From assembly GCF_004023625.1 (NCBI RefSeq), contig NZ_RPDJ01000002.1, positions 310,001-374,000 on the forward strand: 64,000 nucleotides of DNA. Direction: 5' to 3'. Source of the DNA: Streptomyces cavernae (lineage in GTDB: Bacteria; Actinomycetota; Actinomycetes; Streptomycetales; Streptomycetaceae). The position numbers and the translations under genes are program-made. The notes under the pieces are model-generated. The model ran no database searches, was not told where the DNA came from, and saw only the letters and a list, made by a program, of their open reading frames with translations. The first letter of the stretch is position 1. Every line of letters begins with the position of its first letter. Below, piece by piece: positions 36,281 to 44,424 of the stretch.

Positions 36281-36934
36281 TCGCCTGAGGAAGGGCCCAC
36301 GTGCGTCGGTCCTTTGACCTCTCAGCCCTACCTGATTCTGCTGGCGGGTATGCGAGTCGAGGAATGGCGGCGACCGGGGCTGTAACGGCCCAGCGGGACA
36401 GCGGTGTGGGTGGTGTCCGGTCCTCAGGGCGGCCACCTCAGCGGCGAGAGTCGCGCCACCGATCGCGATGTCACCCTCCCCGGCTCGGCTCGCAGCCGCT
36501 CGATCTCCTCCGCCCGGCCTCCGGAGGCCGGGCGGGCATTCCCCTGCACCGCCGCTGCCAGCGGCGGAACAGTCCGTAGAGCGTCTGCCAGGGTCCATCG
36601 CAGGGCGGGAGGCCCCGCCACGGAGCGCGGGTCCGCACTCGCCGCCGAATGAAAAAGCCGTCGTTCGCACGCGGCACCACGAGGCCCCCGCGAGCCGCTC
36701 AACGCTGCGCGGTGGTCGGCGCGGGGCTGGGCCTTCGATGACATGGCTTGACTCAGCTCGCGCAAGGCTGCAGACGCTCCCCAGGGAACTCCGCCGATGC
36801 GCCGGTGGACATCGCCGGAATCCTTCCGCGCGCGGCAGACAGACCATGGAAGGCGCGAACCGCCTGGTTCTTCACCTGTGGCGTCAACGAGGCGAGCGGC
36901 ACGGCCGAATCCCGTGCCGAGAAGGCATCCTGAC
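36281..36934. other. Gap with scattered gene fragments
   Basis: No intact gene. On the minus strand around 36420-36480 the frame reads GEGDIAIGGATLAAEVAAL, resembling the GG-motif region of dihydrofolate-reductase-family (RibD C-terminal) proteins; only this scrap remains. Around 36747-36840 the plus strand resembles 56.06-56.15 kb at the DNA level (LAQGCRRSPGN against LAQGCGRPSGN in translation), so the same lost sequence has left two traces in the window. Confidence 0.45.
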
Positions 36935-37547
36935 CGACACCGTCATCGACGCCTGCCCGCCGATCTGGCAGCCCGTGCCCGACTGGGGCGCGGTCACCCG
37001 GCGCGCCCCGGACCTCACCATCCGCACAGCACTCACCCTGCACAGCGACAGCCATCCCATCGAACTCCACCACCCCGGCCACCCCGCGCACACCAGCGGC
37101 GACCTGATCGCCTGGCTCCCCGAACAACGCGTGCTGTTCGCAGGGGACCTGCTCTTCCACCGTGTCACCCCACTGGTGTTCATGGGCTCCCTGGACGGCG
37201 CTCTCCGCTCGCTGGACTGGATCGCCTCCTTCGCACCCGGGCACGTGGTGCCGGGCCACGGCCCCGTCATCGACGCACACATCCTGCCGGCGGTCCTCGA
37301 CCAGCACCGCGCGTACTACCGACTCGTACACACCACCGCCCAGACCGGCCTGCGCGACGGCCTCACACCCCTGCAAGCGGCGCGCACCTGCCGCCTCGGC
37401 CCCTTCGCCGACCTGCCCGACGCAGAACGCATCGTCCTCAACCTGCACCGCGCCTACGCCGACACCACCGGCCACCCCTTCGACCTCCCCCAGGCATTCA
37501 GCGACGCGATCGCCTACAACTCGGGCCCCCTGCACACCCGGGTCTGA
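36935..37547 (+). pseudogene. MBL-fold hydrolase, 5' truncated
   Basis: The C-terminal two thirds of an MBL-fold enzyme: DTVIDACPPIWQPVPDW, HHPGHPAHTSGDLIAWLPEQRVLFAGDLLFH, APGHVVPGHGPVIDAHILP and LGPFADLPDAERIVLNLHRAYAD. The HxHxDH metal motif at the N-terminal side is missing and the upstream DNA is unrelated, so it cannot be a working hydrolase as it stands. The ending resembles that of the intact MBL gene at 0.2-1.2 kb (LGRFADLDESERLAVNVHTVYRE). It is directly followed by repeat C. Confidence 0.82.
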
Positions 37548-37659
37548 CCCGGCGTCGGCCTACGGCCTACCTCACGAAGCGTGCATTGCCCCACCACCAT
37601 TCGAGCCCCTTCCCGAGCTGGCGGGAATCGACTGCGTGCCCCCTCGAAGTCGTCCATCC

Positions 37660-37954
37660 GAGGGTGCGTTCGGGACGCGTTCGGGACGCGTTCGGGGCAC
37701 AAGGATAGGAACAGACCGACAAGGACTGAGTAGCTCCGACATAGCTCATCCGGTCTGACCTGCAAAAACGCTAAGGATGAGCGTTGATCGGCAAGGGCCG
37801 CCAAGATCCTCAAGGGACTCATAATCCGTCGGCCGTGGGTTCGAGTCCCACCCGCGCCACCAGTGCAGGTCGCTGACGTGCGGAAACGTCCCTTCCAGGG
37901 GCGCCGGAACCCCAACTCGGGCTGAACGGACTGAATCCGCTGCTCGCGAGTTCG
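37660..37954 (+). repeat. Direct repeat C: diverged attachment-site block
   Basis: Third copy, same orientation, more diverged. It has three CGTTCGGGRCGC-like units (A and B have fewer), the GGCACAAGGATAGGAAC motif, GATCGGCAAGGGCCGCCAAGATC, the tRNA 3' half, and only the first 90 bases of the post-tRNA part, ending at TGCTCGCGAGTTCG. Beyond that point the sequence is unrelated to A and B. The loss of similarity right there suggests a later insertion or deletion. Confidence 0.8.
37815..37862 (+). other. tRNA 3' half with CAT anticodon (att core), copy C
   Basis: Same anticodon loop CTCATAA and T-arm as copies A and B, but the acceptor strand is CCGCGCC instead of CCGCCCC. No GGCGCGG partner exists upstream, so it is also incomplete. 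The difference suggests this copy came in with a different element or from a strain with a slightly different tRNA gene. Confidence 0.82.
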
Positions 37955-38410
37955 GGATCTCGTGAGTCTCGTGCTGTTCGGAAGTGCCTTGATTCCTCTG
38001 ACCTGCGACGGAACAGCTGAGCAAGATTGTTGTTGGCCTCCGGGTCCGCTGTCCTGGGACTCGAAGCCAAGGTCCAGGGACCAGACAGGGACCAAGACGG
38101 AGCCGACATGGTGCGTCGCCTGTGTGGGATCCAGGGCCGGGGCACTTCTCATCCACTGGCTGTAGGCCGTCGTCCGCGATGTACCCGGTCGGATGCCGCG
38201 CGCACGAGACGTAGTGGATGGTGGTGCGTCTTGGTGCTGTCAGTCGGGACGGCGCGTGTTGCTGATGGCGGCTGATCGGCGATCCCGGTTGTTGAGGGTC
38301 CGCTGTGCCGAAGAGCGGTAGTCGCCCTTGCCGCTCATTGATCGTGGCGTCGGCAAGCGCACTGGACTGTCCGGAAACGGCCCGAACAGAAAACGGCCCT
38401 GTGTCGGGTC

Positions 38411-38764
38411 ATGCAGCGCGTAGTGTCTCCCCACCCGAACTCGACGCCGCCACACGGCATGTCCGCGACTTCGCCGCCATGATGCGCGACCTGCGCGGTG
38501 ACCAGCTTCCCGGCTGGATGGACCGCGTCCTCGCCGATGAACTGCCCGCCCTGCACAGCCTGGTGAACGGGTTGCAGCGTGACCTCGATGCGGTTACCGC
38601 GGCCCTGACCAGCCCGTGGAGCTCGGGCCAGGTCGAGGGGCAGGTCACGAGAGTCAAACTCCTCAAGCGCATGGGGTTCGGCCGGGCGCACCTCGACCTC
38701 CTCCGCCGGCGAATCCTCCTCAGCCCGTGATCACGGACGACGTCACAAGATCGTTGACAGAGCC
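38411..38764 (+). mobile_element. ISL3-family transposase remnant
   Basis: The C-terminal 105 residues of an ISL3-type transposase are intact: HVRDFAAMMRDLRGDQLPGWMDRVLADELPAL, then TSPWSSGQVEGQVTRVKLLKRMGFGRAHLDLLRRR. The N-terminal DDE part is gone. After the stop at 38730 comes a short stretch ending ACAGAGCCC, which could be the right terminal inverted repeat; no left end was found. The element cannot move by itself. Confidence 0.82.
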
Positions 38765-38804
38765 CGTAATTCCACAGGACAGTTCTCCGCCCCGGCCCCG
38801 GTAC

Positions 38805-38965
38805 CACTGGACCACGGACCCGACTTCTACGCCCCGGCGCTGCTCCCCCCGACGGCCGGTGGTGCTGTGGAGCTGGGTCTGGGAAGCCCGCCACCCCGAC
38901 TGGGCAGCCGCCTCCGGCTGGGCCGGCGTCCTCACCGTCCCCCGCGAACTCACCCCCGCCGACGA
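38805..38965 (+). pseudogene. GH32 fructosidase fragment
   Basis: In one frame DHGPDFYAPALL and in the next VLWSWVWEARHPDWAAASGWAGVLTVPRELTPADDG; together they match residues 251-306 of GH32 enzymes such as the intact gene at 11.9 kb (DHGPDCYAPALLRAP, LLWGWSREARDEAWTVADGWAGVLTVPRE). A frameshift lies near 38845, and both ends are missing. It sits about 1 kb to the right of repeat C. Confidence 0.8.
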
Positions 38966-39244
38966 CGGCACCGGGGGTGGGCAGTGGCGCGGCCGAAGCC
39001 AGGGGAGTCGTGGTGAGCGTGGCCGCGACGGGCGCGGGGTACAGCGCGTGACCAAGGCCTCCGGATACGGACCAGCCGAGCCCTCACCAGCGCGGTCGCC
39101 CACTTCGGGGCGGTGCGTACCTTGCCCAGCACACGCCAGTTCTTCAGGTGGGCGAGCCTGCAGCGGCAAGGGGCTGTACACCCTGGACGCGGTCACCGGC
39201 ACCCCCGAAGTGGCGTTCCCAGGCGGGCCGCGACATCGTGCCCG

Positions 39245-39430
39245 GTGGTGGCCGAGGAGCGTATCCACTTCGGCGCCACCGACCACATGCTGTACACCCT
39301 CAAGGCCGACGACGGCCACCTCCGCTGGAAGCTGGAGACAGGCAGCGAGATCACCGGCTCCTCGGTGGTCCAGCGCAGACCCGTGCGTGTCGCGGTGGAC
39401 GCGGAGAAGGGGACGGCGCGTACGTTCTGA
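39245..39430 (+). pseudogene. PQQ-like beta-propeller protein fragment
   Basis: About 60 codons read VVAEERIHFGATDHMLYTLKADDGHLRWKLETGSEITGSSVV, one to one and a half blades of a PQQ-binding-like propeller, then the frame ends. Related words (GLYTLDAVTG) occur just upstream in another frame, at 39170-39200, so a larger gene has decayed here. The rest of 38966-39485 has nothing I can assign. Confidence 0.68.
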
Positions 39431-39485
39431 GGGCGGCGGTGGGGGCTCCGGCGGTCCCGGCGATTCCGGCAATCGGAACCGAGGG

Positions 39486-40169
39486 CTACTCGGCGGTCAG
39501 CCCCAGCTGGCTCCGCCATTCGTGAGTGAGCCCCCACAGTTCGGCGACGGGCACCACGTTCTTCGAACGCCGCGCCCGCTCGCCCCCCTCGGCTGCCCAC
39601 AGCGGCGGGTACACCAGGATCCCCTGGTCCCCGGACAGGTGGGCGACCTGCTCCCGCCAGTCCGGCCAGCGGTTGTCGGCGTAGTAGGCGTCCAGGTCAC
39701 CGGTGAGCGCCCAGGACAGGAAATCCGAGTACGGCAGCTCCAGGTCGTCCCACTCCAGTGTGTCCGGAGCCAGGTAGTGCACGTCGCCAGGGTCGCCGTC
39801 GAACGCGCCGCCGTTGAGCGCGAAGAAGCCGCCGACCGCGTCATGGGCGACCAGCAGAGCCTTGCCGGACAGGCCGAAGGTGTCGACGGTGCCGTCGTTC
39901 CATGACCTGAGACTCCCGGACATCCGCTCCGAGCCGGATCCCAGCACCCGCAGCCAGCCGGAGTCGATCAGCAGCCCCCCGGTCTCGTAGGCGATCGCCC
40001 CGAGCGGCGAGCGGACGGTGACCTGCAACTGCTGGAGGGTCTGCTCGGCCTGCCGTTCGTCTCGCGGGAGGACCTCGACGCGGTCGCCCGCCGACGCGAG
40101 CCATTCCTGGATCATCGGCCAGGCCGGTTCGTCGGTCTCCAGCAGCTCCGCAACTGACTTGCGTGTCAC
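39486..40169 (-). CDS. DUF2625 family protein
   Basis: A 227-residue soluble protein. The DUF2625 pattern is complete: LLETDEPAWPMIQEWLASA, VTVRSPLGAIAYETGGLLIDSGWLRVLGSG, ALLVAHDAVGGFFALNGGAFDGDPGDVHYLAPDTLEWDDL, DFLSWALTGDLDAYYADNRWPDW. The function of this family is not established; I infer a binding or protective role from its neighbours. The GTG at 40169 follows AAGGGGAAG; the longer frame to 40202 has no ribosome site. It is the last of three minus-strand genes, 49 bases after the DUF1963 gene. Confidence 0.9.
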   Translation of the reverse strand: MTRKSVAELLETDEPAWPMIQEWLASAGDRVEVLPRDERQAEQTLQQLQVTVRSPLGAIAYETGGLLIDSGWLRVLGSGSERMSGSLRSWNDGTVDTFGLSGKALLVAHDAVGGFFALNGGAFDGDPGDVHYLAPDTLEWDDLELPYSDFLSWALTGDLDAYYADNRWPDWREQVAHLSGDQGILVYPPLWAAEGGERARRSKNVVPVAELWGLTHEWRSQLGLTAE

Positions 40170-40218
40170 GACTTCCCCTTTGTGCGGTGTAACGACAGTC
40201 AACCACGCCCCTCCGGCA

Positions 40219-40995
40219 TCAGCCGGACTGCATCACGAGGTGGACGTCGGAGAAGTCCGCTTCCCGGAGCGCCTGCTCGCGGACGAAGAAGTACAGCATC
40301 CCGCCGTCCCCCCACACCATGTCCTTCGACTCGGCGAGCTGCAGCAGCAGCCGCCAGTCATCGGGCGCGGACCCCCGCCCGGTGTCGGCCAGGCACTCCT
40401 GCTGCAGGTCGCCCTGCAACTGCCAGGGATGTCCGAGGAGTTGGTGCGCCCCCTCCGCCGCGTACAGCTCGTCGACGCTCTCCAGCAGGTCGGTGTACGC
40501 GTCGGACTCGTCCTCGTCGAGGGCGAGTGCCTCCACGGCGGCGGACTCCAGCGGCGGGAGGGTGAGCCGGTGGGCGAAGCGCAGGTTCCGGGGAGCAGGG
40601 CTCCCGGCCACCTGTGTCGCGCCGTCGGAGCCTCGAGGGCCGCCGGGACAGTGGATCACCCGCCAACTGCCGGGTTCGGGCGGGTAGTCCTCGAGCGCGG
40701 ATGCCTGGAAGAAGAACAGCAGCCGGCCGTCGCGGGGCAACTCGCCCGCCCCGTCGAAGGGCCGGAGCTCCGCCGGTCGCAGGTCGGCGAGGAGCGGCAG
40801 CGGCTCGCCGCGCCAGGTCGGCCAGTCGAGCCCGGCGGGGAGCCCGGCGGCGGGGCCGAAGGCGGAGCGGTCCGCCGTGGCGCTCTCCTGCTCGGCCTCG
40901 GCGACGGCGACGGCCGGCCTCAGCAGACCGGCCAGTTCCTCCGCCGACCGGGCGACTCCGCTGTCCCGGATCAGGGAGTTGATCTGATCCCTCAT
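40219..40995 (-). CDS. DUF1963 (YwqG-like) protein
   Basis: A 258-residue soluble protein of the YwqG/DUF1963 family: SAFGPAAGLPAGLDWPTWRGEPLPLLADLRPAEL, GRLLFFFQASA, HQLLGHPWQLQGDLQQECL, WRLLLQLAESKDMVWGDGGMLYFFVREQAL. The ATG at 40995 has GGAGGT five bases upstream. In Bacillus, ywqG stands near the ywqJ/ywqK toxin-immunity genes, but the family's biochemical role is unsettled. Here it lies between a NucA/NucB-type nuclease gene and a DUF2625 gene, all in one direction. Confidence 0.92.
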   Translation of the reverse strand: MRDQINSLIRDSGVARSAEELAGLLRPAVAVAEAEQESATADRSAFGPAAGLPAGLDWPTWRGEPLPLLADLRPAELRPFDGAGELPRDGRLLFFFQASALEDYPPEPGSWRVIHCPGGPRGSDGATQVAGSPAPRNLRFAHRLTLPPLESAAVEALALDEDESDAYTDLLESVDELYAAEGAHQLLGHPWQLQGDLQQECLADTGRGSAPDDWRLLLQLAESKDMVWGDGGMLYFFVREQALREADFSDVHLVMQSG

Positions 40996-41081
40996 GGTGA
41001 CCTCCCGTGGAGGGCCCGGACAGTTCTGCTGTCCGGGCCCGGTCCGTGAGCCGTGGGTTGGTGGGCCAGTGGTCTCGTGGG

Positions 41082-42047
41082 TTATGGCACGAAATTTATC
41101 TGGAACTGCGTGCCGTCGGGTTGGCCGCTCAAAGCCTTGCCGACGGTGGATCCGGATCCCCGGTTGTCGCTGGGGTCGATGGCGCGCACGCTGGCCCCGG
41201 CGCCGCCCTCGGCGGTCATGGCGAACGGATACTCGTCGCGGTCCTTGCCCTTCACCCTCTTGTGCCCCTTCAGGGAGAGCTTCCGCCGCTTGTTGCACTT
41301 CGTGTCCTTGTTGGCGGTGCCGGGCGGGTCCCTCCGGTCCAGCGTCAGGACCGCCGGCGCGCCCGCGGCGATGGCGTCCTTGATGTGCTGTGTGGACTCG
41401 GGGTACTTGGACTCGCTCAGGTCGACCTTGACGACGTTCCCGGCGAGGGGCACCACGTTGTTGCCGTCGCCGGAACCGCTGCCCGCCGCCGGTGCGGCGT
41501 GCACCGCGGCCTCGTCCAGGCACGGGTCGTAGCCGTCCTCCTCCGAGGTGATCACATCGCTGATCAGCTCTTCGTTGGCGTCGTTGGTGAGCGTTGCCTG
41601 GATCGTGCGGATCTCGCTGTCGATGTCTTCCAGCGCGGTGGTGATGCTGATGTCGTCGTCGCAGTCCAGCGACTCCTGGTCGGTCGACAGGATGGATTCC
41701 TGCTGCTCCCACTCGGGAAGCGCGCTCGCCAGGAGATCGTCCAGCCGGAACGCGGCGGTCGTGGCGTTGACGCTCGGACCCTCGTCGCGCATGAGCTTCA
41801 AGTCGGCGTCGATGCGGTCGCTCTCGTCCAGGAGCTGCACGTTGAAGGTGTTGGCCACGTTGTGGAGCTCGATGCAGTTCTGCGGGTCGACGATGGCCGC
41901 GTCCGCCGAGTTCGAGTCGTCGAGGGTGACGTAGCCGAAGAGGAGCGCTCCGATGACCGCGGGTACTCCGAGCAGGACCATCAGCGGGCGTTTGCGTCGG
42001 TGCCCGGCACGGCGGGACGACCTTTCCGATGTTTCTGACTCAGGCAT
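41082..42047 (-). CDS. Membrane-anchored or secreted NucA/NucB-type nuclease
   Basis: A 321-residue protein. Residues 1-20 are basic, 21-42 form one membrane anchor or uncleaved signal, 50-190 are an acidic helical region, and 205-321 are a NucA/NucB deoxyribonuclease domain. The domain shows STQHIKDAIAAGAPAVLTLDRRDP, KDRDEYPFAMTAEGGAGASVRAIDP (D271, E272 in the catalytic motif) and GTQFQINFV. It should cut extracellular or envelope-delivered DNA. The acidic middle region has no family I recognise and may hold the nuclease in check or mediate delivery. It heads a three-gene minus-strand set. Confidence 0.88.
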   Translation of the reverse strand: MPESETSERSSRRAGHRRKRPLMVLLGVPAVIGALLFGYVTLDDSNSADAAIVDPQNCIELHNVANTFNVQLLDESDRIDADLKLMRDEGPSVNATTAAFRLDDLLASALPEWEQQESILSTDQESLDCDDDISITTALEDIDSEIRTIQATLTNDANEELISDVITSEEDGYDPCLDEAAVHAAPAAGSGSGDGNNVVPLAGNVVKVDLSESKYPESTQHIKDAIAAGAPAVLTLDRRDPPGTANKDTKCNKRRKLSLKGHKRVKGKDRDEYPFAMTAEGGAGASVRAIDPSDNRGSGSTVGKALSGQPDGTQFQINFVP

Positions 42048-42438
42048 GACAAATCCCCTGTTCTGCGGAAGCGCTCCGCACTGTGCGAGGAGGGAGGCCG
42101 GGAATTCCAGGCGGCGGTAACGCTAGGGACTGCCGATGAGGCAGAGTCAGAGGCAAACGTCCCAACCCGTGAGTAAGGTGACGGGGCTCACCGCACCCGA
42201 TGCCCCCCGGCCGCGCCTCCGTCCCGCGAACAGCTCCGCCGGCCGTTCCCCCGGCAGGTTCCCCAGCGACACGAGATACGGCGCGATGGCCAGGGGCGTG
42301 AGATCACGCCGCCTTCTTCGCCGCCCAGCACTCCGCGAACGCGGTCAGACCGGCGCGCGGTCCGTCGGCCTCGCCGACGCCGACCGCCCGGTCGAGCCGG
42401 ACGACCGGACTGTCGGTCAGGCCCGCCGGCTCGACTTT
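42048..42438. other. Nuclease promoter region and sigma-factor scrap
   Basis: Seventeen bases before the nuclease start lies TGCGGA-AGCGC-TCCGCA (42064-42080), an inverted repeat that could be an operator. On the minus strand 42304-42438 reads EPAGLTDSPVVRLDRAVGVGEADGPRAGLTAF, the characteristic C-terminal repeat region of DUF6596-type ECF sigma factors; its remainder is missing. The join to the transposase remnant is near 42439. Confidence 0.6.
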
Positions 42439-43232
42439 TGATCTCGGTTCCGCACCCGGCTGGCCGGGCATGGCATGGAACGGGTGGTCTCCGACCGGCT
42501 TTTGGAACACTGCAAGGTCGAGGGCCTGGTGGCCGCCGGGGGCAAACAGCGCACCGATTCCACCCATGTGATCAGCGCGGTGCGGGACTTGAACCGTCTG
42601 GAGCTCGCTGGGGAGAGCGTGCGGGCGGCGCTGGAGGCCCTCGCGGTCGCGGCACCGGGCTGGCTGGCCGGACAGGTCGATGTGGCCGAGTTCGCCCACC
42701 GCTACGGGCCGAGGGTGGACGGGTGGCGCATGCCGTCCTCGCAGACGAAACGCGACCGGCTCGCGCAGGTCTTCGGGCTCATCACCGCTCCGCTGAAGCA
42801 GGGAACTCGCATGGTCACCCCTGTCCTGCTGGACCACTCGGCCCAAGCCAAGGCCGCGGCCGGCTTCGACAAGGACGCCTTCACCATCGACTGGAAAGCC
42901 CGCCAGGTCCGCTGTCCCGCCGGAAAGAGCAGTGCGCACTGGAACCGGTGAAACAGCACGGCGCGGACGCGATCGTCATCACCTTCAGCGTCCGCACCTG
43001 CCGCCCCTGTCCCTTCCAGGAAGAATGCACCAGCTCCGCGCTGGGCCGGCGCGTGCTCACCCTGCGCCCCAGAGAACCGCATGAGGCCCTCGTCCGGGCC
43101 CGCGCCGAGCAGAAGACCGAGACCTGGAAGACCAACTACGCCCTGCGTGCGGGAGTGGAGGGCACCATCAACCAAGCGCTGGACATCACCGGCATACGCC
43201 GGGCCCGCTACCGCGGACCGCCGAAAGTCTGA
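42439..43232 (+). mobile_element. IS1182-family transposase remnant
   Basis: Pieces of one transposase: SRFRTRLAGHGMERVVSDRLLEHCKVEGLVAAGGKQRTDSTHVISAV, GWRMPSSQTKRDRLAQVFGL, then a jump to RMVTPVLLDHSAQAKAAAGFDKDAF, and after a frameshift near 42945 VKQHGADAIVITFSVRTCRPCPFQEEC and ALRAGVEGTINQALDITGIRRARYRG. The N-terminus, about 150 central residues and the last 20 residues are missing, so it is dead. No terminal inverted repeats were identified. Confidence 0.9.
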
Positions 43233-43430
43233 CGTTGATTCATATGAACATCCTGCGGGGAGATCCGTATTCCATAGTGGTGGGACTCGTGGGGATCCTG
43301 CGACAGGAGTGGCGAATTCCCCGTTCCGGAGTCCAAGGCGTAGACGAACACCGCACTTGTTGCTTCACCGCGAGCGCTGCCCCTGGTCGGCCGCCCACCA
43401 GCCAACTTTCCCCCACGTGAGGTCAGTGAG

Positions 43431-44414
43431 TTGAGCCACCGACGTGTCACCAAGAGGACCGGCGTCCTCGCCGCAGCCGCGGCGGCCGCCGTCGCCGCAG
43501 CCGCGATCATCCTGCCCGCCGCCAGCGCGAGTCCGGATGCGACTTCGACGGCGAGACCGGCCGTGTCCGCCCCTGCCTTGAAGGCGAAGACCACCGCTGC
43601 CCTGTCCGAGGAGATCACCGCCCAGGGTGCCTTCCTCGCCGACGGCGCCGAGGGAAAACCGCTGTGGAGCAAAGCCGCGGACACCCCGCGTTCCCAAGCG
43701 AGCACAACAAAGATCATGACAGCTGTCGTGGTGTTGGAGACCTCCGGTCTGGATCTCGAACGCCAGGTCAGTGTCAAACAGGAGTACCGCGACCATGTCA
43801 CCGAGAACAACGCCAGCACGGCCGATCTGAAGACCGGCGACACACTGACCGTCCGCCAGCTTCTGCACGCCCTGCTGCTGCCGTCGGGCTGCGATGCCGC
43901 GTTCGCGCTCGCTGACACGTTCGGCACCGGCGAAACCATAGACGCCCGCACGAAGTCGTTCATCACCGCGATGAACGCCAAAGCCGCCTCGTTGGGCATG
44001 ACGAAGACCACATACGACTCCTTCGACGGCCTCTCCCCGGACGACAGGACCACACCGCGCGACCTGGCCACCCTCGCCCGGCACGCCATGGCCGACACCA
44101 CCTTCGGCGACATCGTCAAGAAGCAGAGCACCAAACAGAACGCAGCCAACGGCCGCACCTACACCTGGTTCAACACAAACCAGCTTCTCGGCTCCTATCC
44201 CGGAGCCATCGGCATCAAGACCGGCACCAGCACCCCGGCAGGTCCCTGCCTAGTCTTCGCCGCCACGCATGAGGGCCGCACCGTCATCGGAGTCGTGCTC
44301 AACGACCCCAACCGTTTCATCACCGCAGCCACCCTGCTGGACTCGGTCTTCCAGTCCGACACCGCAATCACCATGAAGCTGCGTCAGCTGCCGCCGGGGG
44401 CCCAGACCGACTGA
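43431..44414 (+). CDS. D-alanyl-D-alanine carboxypeptidase (S11 penicillin-binding protein)
   Basis: Trims the pentapeptide of peptidoglycan outside the membrane. The 327-residue precursor has a signal peptide of about 33 residues (AAAAAAAVAAAAIILPAASASP). The three active-site motifs are S91-T-T-K94, S152-G-C154 and K263-T-G. The second motif has Cys where E. coli enzymes have Asn, a known variation in actinomycete members. The TTG at 43431 is the only start before the signal peptide; GAGG lies ten bases upstream. It is a lone gene between two transposase remnants. No C-terminal membrane anchor is visible, so the protein may be freely secreted. Confidence 0.92.
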   Translation: MSHRRVTKRTGVLAAAAAAAVAAAAIILPAASASPDATSTARPAVSAPALKAKTTAALSEEITAQGAFLADGAEGKPLWSKAADTPRSQASTTKIMTAVVVLETSGLDLERQVSVKQEYRDHVTENNASTADLKTGDTLTVRQLLHALLLPSGCDAAFALADTFGTGETIDARTKSFITAMNAKAASLGMTKTTYDSFDGLSPDDRTTPRDLATLARHAMADTTFGDIVKKQSTKQNAANGRTYTWFNTNQLLGSYPGAIGIKTGTSTPAGPCLVFAATHEGRTVIGVVLNDPNRFITAATLLDSVFQSDTAITMKLRQLPPGAQTD

Positions 44415-44424
44415 CCGCCCCGGG

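Noticed and set aside
43235..43420. 61-codon frame just after the IS1182 remnant
   Set aside because: No ribosome site, no homology and atypical codon use; it is probably non-coding DNA between the remnant and the carboxypeptidase gene.
43851..43920. SGC instead of SxN in the carboxypeptidase as a sign of inactivity
   Set aside because: Cys at this position occurs in other actinomycete S11 enzymes and the remaining motifs are intact.
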